From positions 1-6,272 of the forward strand of contig SCVT01000035.1 in assembly GCA_004296815.1 (NCBI GenBank): a stretch of 6,272 nucleotides of DNA, read 5' to 3'. Source of the stretch: Reyranella sp. Its GTDB lineage: Bacteria > Pseudomonadota > Alphaproteobacteria > Reyranellales > Reyranellaceae. How positions within the stretch are numbered: position 1 is the first letter of the stretch; every line of letters begins with the position of its first letter. The position numbers and the translations under genes were made by a program. Shown piece after piece: positions 1 to 6,272 of this stretch. Under the pieces are notes generated by a model, which did no database searches, was not told the origin of the DNA, and saw only the letters and a program-made list of their open reading frames with translations.

Positions 1-377
1 AGGTCGTGCTGGTCATGGCCGAGGCCGATGGAAGGCCGGTGGGCGGCGCGCTCAACCTCAAGGGCGACGACACGCTCTACGGCCGCTACTGGGGCTGCCT
101 GGAGAGCCACGCCTTCCTGCATTTCGAGGCGTGCTACTACCAGGCGATCGACTATGCGATCGCGCACGGTCTACAGAGGGTCGAGGCCGGTGCGCAGGGC
201 GACCACAAGATCCAGCGCGGCTACCTGCCGGTGCCGACCTTCTCGGCGCACTGGATCGTCGACAAGGGCTTCCGCAGCGCCGTCGACGACTATCTCAGGC
301 GCGAGCGCCCCGCCGTGGAGCAGGAGATCGAAGGCCTGAAGCAGTATTCGCCGTTCCGTAAGGAGAACGAGGCATAG
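1..377 (+). CDS. FemAB-like (DUF482) acyltransferase, C-terminal part
   Basis: This gene is cut by the left edge of the window. The reading frame is open from base 3 and ends at a TAG at 375-377, leaving about 124 C-terminal residues. The visible part has the hallmarks of the FemAB-like/DUF482 family (GNAT-like fold, often called peptidogalycan biosynthesis protein): a GRYWG motif, then HFEACYYQAIDYAI, then a GAQGDHKIQRGY segment, and a C-terminal helix rich in Arg and Glu. Family members are usually about 380-400 residues, so roughly two thirds is missing. By analogy with FemAB proteins it may transfer an acyl or aminoacyl group in the cytoplasm, but the substrate of this family is not established. 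It converges on the minus-strand clpA block. The GTG at 6 is internal, not a start. Family assignment is fairly sure; function is inferred. Confidence 0.88.
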   Translation, partial: VVLVMAEADGRPVGGALNLKGDDTLYGRYWGCLESHAFLHFEACYYQAIDYAIAHGLQRVEAGAQGDHKIQRGYLPVPTFSAHWIVDKGFRSAVDDYLRRERPAVEQEIEGLKQYSPFRKENEA

Positions 378-406
378 GTCGAGCGGAGCTCGGCCAATTA
401 GCGTCA

Positions 407-427
407 GGACATTGCGAAGCAATGTCC
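407..427. terminator. Probable bidirectional terminator hairpin
   Basis: A perfect 9-bp inverted repeat, GGACATTGC and GCAATGTCC, is separated by GAA. It sits between two convergent genes, 29 nt after the FemAB-like stop and 28 nt before the stop of the small membrane protein gene. The apex reads GCGAAGC, a heptamer known to form an unusually stable mini-hairpin in DNA. Neither side has a run of T, so it is not a textbook intrinsic terminator. It may instead act as a 3'-end stabiliser or a dispersed repeat. The hairpin itself is seen directly; the terminator role is inferred from its position. Confidence 0.6.
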
Positions 428-455
428 GAGAGCGTCGACCGGTGCCAGCACCGGA

Positions 456-644
456 TTACTTGCCCTTCATCAGCACGCCGAGGAAGAAGACCACGAAGAA
501 GACGGCGTAGGCGGTGACGTCCAATCCGCCGAACTGCAGTCCCTTCCAGCCGCTATTGTCGATGATGAAAAGAACCACCCAGTAGACCGCGGTGGCGAGC
601 ACCGCGGCCCTGAGAGCGACCCAGAGCGGTCGCAGGAAGGTCAT
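456..644 (-). CDS. Small two-helix membrane protein downstream of clpA
   Basis: I do not recognise a named family for this 62-residue protein. It has two hydrophobic stretches, about residues 8-28 and 43-59, joined by a short polar loop with DNSGWKG. Arg5 and Arg12 precede the first and Lys60 and Lys62 follow the second, so both ends are predicted to face the cytoplasm. The ATG lies only 10 nt after the clpA stop and is preceded by a purine-rich ACGGGG that could be a ribosome binding site, so it is most likely translated from the clpS-clpA transcript. The length, hydrophobic pattern and tight spacing argue that it is real. Its function is unknown; whether it is connected with ClpA or merely rides on the operon cannot be told from the sequence. 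Confidence 0.75.
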   Translation of the reverse strand: MTFLRPLWVALRAAVLATAVYWVVLFIIDNSGWKGLQFGGLDVTAYAVFFVVFFLGVLMKGK

Positions 645-654
645 TCAGCCCCGT

Positions 655-2976
<2,322 letters not shown>

Positions 2977-2980
2977 CGAA

Positions 2981-2987
2981 CCACCTC
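2981..2987 (-). promoter_or_regulatory. Ribosome binding site of clpA
   Basis: Read on the minus strand this is GAGGTGG, a good Shine-Dalgarno match, ending 4 nt before the first ATG of clpA. It supports the start at 2976 rather than the ATG at 2970, and it shows that clpA has its own initiation signal although it is cotranscribed with clpS. Confidence 0.7.
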
Positions 2988-3000
2988 GACTGGGAAACGG

Positions 3001-3021
3001 ACTACTCGGTACTCGCTACTC
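3001..3021 (-). repeat. Three tandem 7-nt repeats across the clpS stop codon
   Basis: On the minus strand the sequence reads GAGTAGC, GAGTACC, GAGTAGT, three copies of a heptamer in tandem, each sharing GAGTA. The first copy contains the TAG stop of clpS and the other two lie in the 39-nt gap before clpA. Because the unit is not a multiple of three and includes the stop, a change of copy number would leave the ClpS protein intact but alter its distance to clpA. It may be chance or a slippage product. Confidence 0.6.
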
Positions 3022-3432
3022 TTTCTCCAACGTGCACTGGAGAGGGTGCTGGTTCTTGCGGGCGTAGTCGACCGTCTGGGTCACCTTGGTTTCGGCGATC
3101 TCGTAGGTGTAGACGCCGCAAACACCCACGCCCTTCTGGTGGACGTGGAGCATGACCTGGGTCGCCTCGTCGCGATTCTTCTGGAAGATGTTCTGCAGGA
3201 CGTCGACCACGAACTCCATCGGCGTGTAGTCGTCGTTCAGCATCAGCACCTTGTACATCGAAGGCTTCTTGGTGCGCGTCCGGGTGAGCGTCAGGGCGCC
3301 GGTACGGCGCTCGCCGTCGCCATCGCCGCCCCCGTCGCCATCGTCACGGCGCGGCGGTTGCTGCGGCGGCCCGCCCGGCGGCTCGTTGGGGCCGCCTGCC
3401 CGCCATTCGCCCTCACCGCGCAGAAATTCCAT
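3016..3432 (-). CDS. clpS: ClpS, N-degron adaptor for ClpA
   Basis: ClpS binds proteins with a destabilising N-terminal residue and hands them to the N-domain of ClpA. With the start chosen here it has 138 residues. The folded core spans about 57-138; residues 66-72 are NDDYTPM, with Asn66, Asp67 and Asp68 matching the acidic group that holds the substrate alpha-amino group, and Met94 and His98 match the other pocket residues of E. coli ClpS (Met62, His66). The end, [10 protein letters not shown], is typical. Residues 10-50 are a disordered extension rich in Gly, Pro, Asp and Arg. The frame stays open to an ATG at 3498, but that start would begin inside the predicted promoter and adds a non-conserved stretch, so the ATG at 3432 is preferred. 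Only a weak GGGA precedes it. It is the first gene of the probable clpS-clpA-small gene operon. Confidence 0.96.
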   Translation of the reverse strand: MEFLRGEGEWRAGGPNEPPGGPPQQPPRRDDGDGGGDGDGERRTGALTLTRTRTKKPSMYKVLMLNDDYTPMEFVVDVLQNIFQKNRDEATQVMLHVHQKGVGVCGVYTYEIAETKVTQTVDYARKNQHPLQCTLEKE

Positions 3433-3472
3433 CGTCCCGATCACTGTCCCTGTCGCGCTCCAAACCCAAGCC

Positions 3473-3499
3473 ACATGGGAATTATATAGGGTGCGCAAG
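3473..3499 (-). promoter_or_regulatory. Candidate clpS promoter, heat-shock-like with overlapping TATAAT
   Basis: On the minus strand a CTTGCG (3499-3494) is followed after 14 nt by CCCATGT (3479-3473). This resembles sigma-32 (RpoH) promoters, whose consensus is CTTGAA then CCCCATNT with about 13-17 nt between. A perfect TATAAT (3486-3481) lies in the spacer and could serve as a housekeeping -10, but no good -35 box stands 16-18 nt upstream of it. Either would give a leader of roughly 30-45 nt before the clpS ATG at 3432. The block begins 8 nt past the stop of the upstream gene. The motifs are visible; their use is inferred. Confidence 0.45.
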
Positions 3500-3507
3500 C
3501 GGTTCCG

Positions 3508-4227
3508 CTACCTCGGTCGGAGCCCATCCTTCCCCACAACCAGCATCCAGCGATCCGCCCGGGCTCGATGCACCGGTGCGTTCATGTCGCGGCGCAGTTC
3601 GGCCGGCTCGAGTTTGCGTGGCGGATTGACGGGAATCTTCACGGTGTCCCACGCAAAGAGCCGCGCCGAGAACTTCACGTTCGCGAAGCCGTCGGTCGGA
3701 TAGTGATAGGCTTGGAAGCCCCACACGCCGTTCCGGCACGAGGCGACTGTCCACCAGAAGTCGTTGTCCGGCAGGCGCAGCCCATCCTTCGGCGGGCCGA
3801 AAGCACGGCTTTCCTCCATCAACCCTACGAGCTCACGGGTTTCCCCGGCGTTCAGCAGCCGCTGGCCGCGCTTCATGCTCCACGGCCCGAAAATGTCGGA
3901 AGGATCCGAGAGCAGCATGTTCGTGATGCCGGGCGTCACGTTGCCCTGGTCGACCAGGACGCCGATGTTCATGCCGGCCGTGCCGTCGGGCTGCAGGTAG
4001 ATCTCGTAGACCCGGACCTGCTCCTCCCAAAGGGCGTTGTAGACCAGCCGCAGATGGTTGCGGCCGCCCGGTTCGCAGGCCGCCCTTATGTCCTTGGCGG
4101 CGACGAAGTCGAACCAGTTGAAGCTGCGCACGATGGGCTTGTCGACGTTTCGGTCGGCCCGCTGGGCCGACGCCGTCAGAGGCAACAATGTCGCAAGGGC
4201 CGCCACCATCGCAAAAATTGCCTTCAT
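3508..4227 (-). CDS. Predicted exported protein of unknown function
   Basis: I do not recognise this 239-residue protein. It opens with a clear signal peptide: a Lys2 n-region, a hydrophobic core at about 4-18, and an ASA-Q cleavage site after residue 21, so the mature protein of about 218 residues should be periplasmic. There is no lipobox and no further membrane segment. The mature part is rich in aromatic residues (FNWFDF near 36-41, FWWT at 157-160) and has exactly two cysteines, Cys51 and Cys164, which could form a disulfide. No catalytic motif is evident. Its ATG is preceded by a perfect AGGAGG, so the start is well supported. It lies 75 nt upstream of clpS on the same strand, but clpS seems to have its own promoter, and the gene diverges from the carboxypeptidase across 161 nt. 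Confidence 0.85.
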   Translation of the reverse strand: MKAIFAMVAALATLLPLTASAQRADRNVDKPIVRSFNWFDFVAAKDIRAACEPGGRNHLRLVYNALWEEQVRVYEIYLQPDGTAGMNIGVLVDQGNVTPGITNMLLSDPSDIFGPWSMKRGQRLLNAGETRELVGLMEESRAFGPPKDGLRLPDNDFWWTVASCRNGVWGFQAYHYPTDGFANVKFSARLFAWDTVKIPVNPPRKLEPAELRRDMNAPVHRARADRWMLVVGKDGLRPR

Positions 4228-4232
4228 TCCAG

Positions 4233-4238
4233 CCTCCT
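4233..4238 (-). promoter_or_regulatory. Ribosome binding site of the exported protein gene
   Basis: The minus strand reads AGGAGG, a perfect Shine-Dalgarno sequence, 5 nt before the ATG at 4227. It is the strongest ribosome binding site in the window and fixes the start of this otherwise uncharacterised gene. Confidence 0.8.
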
Positions 4239-4312
4239 AGTCGCCCCGAGCATAATCCGGTCCAACTTGGGCAGCAGGGCGGCAGGCAGGAAGTTGCATA
4301 ACCCCACAAACT

Positions 4313-4341
4313 TTAGTAATGTTGCAGCAATTGCCTATAAC
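4313..4341 (+). promoter_or_regulatory. Candidate promoter of the carboxypeptidase gene
   Basis: A TATAAC (4336-4341) lies 17 nt after TTAGTA (4313-4318), which matches TTGACA at only three positions. It sits in the AT-rich half of the divergent gap and would give a leader of about 40 nt before the ATG at 4389. The -10 is good and the -35 weak, so an activator may be needed, or the real promoter is nearby. I found no equally good pair for the divergent minus-strand gene; TATGCT near 4250 is only a possible -10. Confidence 0.35.
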
Positions 4342-4370
4342 CTATTGGCTAGGCACAAAAATCAGATTTT
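4330..4370 (+). repeat. Small direct and inverted repeats in the carboxypeptidase leader
   Basis: Several short symmetries are packed here. ATTGCCTA (4330-4337) and ATTGGCTA (4344-4351) are direct repeats 14 nt apart with one mismatch. TGCCTA (4332-4337) and TAGGCA (4350-4355) form an inverted repeat with a 12-nt spacer that encloses most of the candidate -10. AAAATC (4358-4363) and GATTTT (4365-4370) form a second inverted repeat around a single A, near the expected transcription start. They could be operator sites for a regulator, but no known binding motif is recognised. Confidence 0.4.
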
Positions 4371-4388
4371 GCGTATGGCGTATTCGCA

Positions 4389-5855
4389 ATGACTTTCCCC
4401 CTCAGGCGAATCGCGGCCGGCCTTTCCTGGCTCGCCGTCGGTATCCTTTTTTCCGGCGCTACCCTGGTGCCCCTTCCCGTCGACGCCCAGACGACGTCGG
4501 TGAAGCGTGCTGCGCCCACGTCCAAGGCCAAAGCCAAGGCGAAGAGCGCGCCCCGCGCCTCGTCCTGGGTGCCCAACCCGGCCGTCAGCGGCCGTGACGC
4601 CTACCTGATCGTCGACGCCCAGAGCGGCCGCGAACTGGCGTCGGACAATCCCGACGACCTCCGTCACCCGGCGTCACTCACGAAGCTGATGACGATCTAC
4701 CTCGCCTTTTCGGCCCTCGACTCGGGCCGCCTGTCGCTGGGCGACGGGCTGCAGGTCTCGGTCAACGCACTCAACGCGCCGCCCACCAAGATGGGCATGC
4801 AGCCCGGCGGCACGGTCAACGTGCGCGACGCCGTCATGGCGCTGGTCACGCGCTCGGCGAACGATGCGGCTGTTCTGCTGGCCGAGGGCATGGCCGGCAG
4901 CGAGGAGGCCTTCGCCCGCCTGATGACGCAGAAGGCGCGCCAGCTCGGCATGAGCTCCACCGTGTTCCGCAACGCTTCGGGCCTGCCCAACAGCGAGCAG
5001 GTCACGACGGCGCGCGACATGGCCAAGCTCGCCTTCGCGCTGATGCGCGACTACCCACACTACTACGGGGTCTTCTCGGTGCAGAGCTATGCCTACCGCG
5101 GCCGCACGCTGGAGAACCACAACCGCATGCTCGGCAACTACGAAGGCGCCGACGGGCTCAAGACCGGCTACACGAACGCCTCGGGTTTCAACCTGGTCAT
5201 GTCGGCCGTGCGCGACAACCGCCGCCTGATCGGCGTCGTGATGGGCGGCAGCAGCGCCGCCGGCCGCGACCGCATCATGGCCGCCCACATGGACCGCGGC
5301 TTCGCCATGGCACAGGCCATGCAGCTCTCGCCCTGGACCTCGATCCGCAAGCCGGGCTCCGCCCGCTACACCGCCGCCCAGTTCGATCCCGGCTCCAGCT
5401 TCGCCGAGGCCTATCGCCCGCCGGCGCCGGCCGCCAAGGAAGAGGCACCCAAGCAGGTGACGCCGCGCTATGCGGGCTTCGTGCCGCCCGCTCCCGCCGC
5501 ACCGGCCACCACGACGGCCTTCTCGGCGACGCCCGCGACCGCGACGCCGGCCCCTGCAGCACCGGATCCCGGCTCGCCGGCGATCGGGAGCTGGGTGATT
5601 CAGGTTGGTTCGTTCAACGAGCCGCAGGCCGCGCAGGCAGCACTCCAGCGCGCCTCATCGGCGTTGCCCGACGGCGCCCGCTCGGCATCGGCAGTTGTCG
5701 ACGAAGTCCAGATGGCCAGCCGCACGTTCCACCGCGCGCGCATCACCAATCTCACCCAGGAGCAGGCGGTCGACGGCTGCAAGCGCCTGGAGAAGAAGAA
5801 GATCTACTGCTCGGCGATCCAGGTCACTGCCTGGAATACGCCGGGTGCGCGCTGA
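4389..5855 (+). CDS. D-alanyl-D-alanine carboxypeptidase with C-terminal SPOR domain
   Basis: This is a serine peptidase of family S11 (low-molecular-weight penicillin-binding protein), which removes the terminal D-Ala from peptidoglycan pentapeptides in the periplasm. It has 488 residues. A signal peptide with RR at 6-7 and a hydrophobic core at about 8-28 probably ends at VDA-Q (residue 33). A Lys/Ala-rich stretch follows (39-56), then the catalytic domain (about 60-315) with all three active-site motifs: SLTK at 96-99 (nucleophile Ser96), SAN at 156-158 and KTG at 258-260. Residues 344-398 are a Pro/Ala/Thr-rich linker, and 400-482 form a SPOR domain, which in other proteins binds denuded septal glycan. 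The SPOR part replaces the C-terminal amphipathic anchor of PBP5-type enzymes. No Shine-Dalgarno is visible before the ATG, but an in-frame stop at 4350 and no other upstream start leave little choice. Confidence 0.95.
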   Translation: MTFPLRRIAAGLSWLAVGILFSGATLVPLPVDAQTTSVKRAAPTSKAKAKAKSAPRASSWVPNPAVSGRDAYLIVDAQSGRELASDNPDDLRHPASLTKLMTIYLAFSALDSGRLSLGDGLQVSVNALNAPPTKMGMQPGGTVNVRDAVMALVTRSANDAAVLLAEGMAGSEEAFARLMTQKARQLGMSSTVFRNASGLPNSEQVTTARDMAKLAFALMRDYPHYYGVFSVQSYAYRGRTLENHNRMLGNYEGADGLKTGYTNASGFNLVMSAVRDNRRLIGVVMGGSSAAGRDRIMAAHMDRGFAMAQAMQLSPWTSIRKPGSARYTAAQFDPGSSFAEAYRPPAPAAKEEAPKQVTPRYAGFVPPAPAAPATTTAFSATPATATPAPAAPDPGSPAIGSWVIQVGSFNEPQAAQAALQRASSALPDGARSASAVVDEVQMASRTFHRARITNLTQEQAVDGCKRLEKKKIYCSAIQVTAWNTPGAR

Positions 5856-6258
5856 AGACCTTCCGGATCCGTTCGACGAACTTGCGCTTGTGGCGTCGCT
5901 GCCAGGTTGTCAGCGACCATTCGCCATCGACCGGCTGAAACGCCTTCTCCTTGGGCTCGAACACCGACACGGTCGTGACGCGGCCGTGGATCCACACCTT
6001 CAACGGCACGGTGTGATAGCGGACGCCCTCGTAGGCCTGTAACCGCTCGACTTCCTTACGGCTGAAGCCGCCGACCACGGCGCCCTCCACCTTGCCCTTG
6101 GGATCGCGGATCGCCACGGGATAGGTCACGCCCTTGGCCTTGCGGCGCGAGAAGCCCGTCAGCGTGGCCGGCACCCACGCCCTGGGCGGCAGGCGCCGGC
6201 CGATCACCAGCGCCGTCACGTCCTCATCGAGCAGGCTGCCGTAGAAGAAGAACCGCAT
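5824..6258 (-). CDS. Gamma-glutamylcyclotransferase-like protein
   Basis: The 144-residue protein has the signature of the GGCT/AIG2-like fold: an N-terminal strand ending in YGSLL (residues 6-10) that forms the substrate-binding loop, and a YEGVRY segment in which Glu77 fits the catalytic acid. Enzymes of this fold release 5-oxoproline from gamma-glutamyl amines or peptides in the cytoplasm, but the bacterial AIG2-like branch has diverse and mostly untested substrates. The C-terminal 30 residues are strongly basic and lie beyond the core fold. The ATG at 6258 has only a weak GGGG upstream, and the window ends 14 nt further on, so its promoter is not visible. The 3' end overlaps the convergent carboxypeptidase gene by 32 bp. 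Fold assignment is good; the exact reaction is inferred. Confidence 0.87.
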   Translation of the reverse strand: MRFFFYGSLLDEDVTALVIGRRLPPRAWVPATLTGFSRRKAKGVTYPVAIRDPKGKVEGAVVGGFSRKEVERLQAYEGVRYHTVPLKVWIHGRVTTVSVFEPKEKAFQPVDGEWSLTTWQRRHKRKFVERIRKVFSAHPAYSRQ

Positions 6259-6272
6259 CAGTGGTGCCCCGA

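Noticed and set aside
3433..3498. A 22-residue N-terminal extension of ClpS from the ATG at 3498
   Set aside because: It would start within the predicted -35 region, lacks a ribosome binding site, and its sequence does not resemble any part of ClpS.
3498..3509. AGCGG/CCGCT inverted repeat at the stop of the exported protein gene as a terminator
   Set aside because: The loop would be only 2 nt, the arms are short, there is no T-run, and it abuts the candidate clpS promoter.
3568..4392. A 274-codon plus-strand frame opposite the exported protein gene
   Set aside because: The opposite strand has a signal peptide and a perfect ribosome binding site; this frame has neither and looks like a composition artefact.
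4674..5288. A 204-codon minus-strand frame inside the carboxypeptidase gene
   Set aside because: The plus strand carries all three S11 active-site motifs; the antisense product is Ala/Val/His/Arg-rich without motifs.
5605..6042. A 145-codon plus-strand frame bridging the carboxypeptidase and cyclotransferase-like genes
   Set aside because: It is out of frame with the SPOR domain and antisense to the GGCT fold, with a Ser/Arg-rich product lacking motifs.

Overview
The window looks like chromosomal DNA from a high-GC alphaproteobacterium, probably of the Rhodospirillales/Reyranella type. This is inferred from the strong G/C third-position bias, the clpS-clpA pair with an alphaproteobacterial style of ClpS, a D-Ala-D-Ala carboxypeptidase fused to a SPOR domain, and a FemAB-like (DUF482) acyltransferase next door. 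I see no mobile element, CRISPR array, rRNA or tRNA. Coding density is high and the base composition is uniform, so this is ordinary core chromosome rather than an accessory island.

Layout, left to right. (1) The 3' end of a FemAB-like/GNAT-fold acyltransferase on the plus strand (to 377). (2) A short convergent gap holding a near-perfect hairpin at 407-427, probably a shared terminator. (3) A minus-strand block, in transcription order: a predicted exported protein of unknown function (4227-3508), clpS (3432-3016), clpA (2976-655) and a 62-residue two-helix membrane protein (644-456). The clpS-clpA gap is 39 nt and the clpA-small gene gap is 10 nt, so the last three genes very probably share a transcript. 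A heat-shock-like promoter candidate, overlapping a TATAAT box, lies directly upstream of clpS. (4) A divergent 161-nt regulatory gap (4228-4388), whose carboxypeptidase-proximal half is AT-rich and full of small repeats. (5) A plus-strand secreted D-Ala-D-Ala carboxypeptidase with a C-terminal SPOR domain (4389-5855). (6) A minus-strand gamma-glutamylcyclotransferase-like protein (6258-5824), whose 3' end overlaps the carboxypeptidase gene by 32 bp.

How the genes relate. ClpS delivers N-degron substrates to ClpA, which unfolds them and feeds them to ClpP (not in this window). The flanking carboxypeptidase trims peptidoglycan stem peptides and is probably directed to septal glycan by SPOR. 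The FemAB-like protein is of a family often linked to cell-envelope or peptidoglycan-related acyl transfer. The window therefore sets cytoplasmic proteolysis between envelope genes; the functional link is suggestive only.

I found no convincing new multi-gene system. The items most worth a second look are the small membrane protein coupled to clpA, the sigma-32-like promoter before clpS, the stable hairpin at 407-427, the 32-bp convergent overlap, and the repeat-rich leader of the carboxypeptidase.
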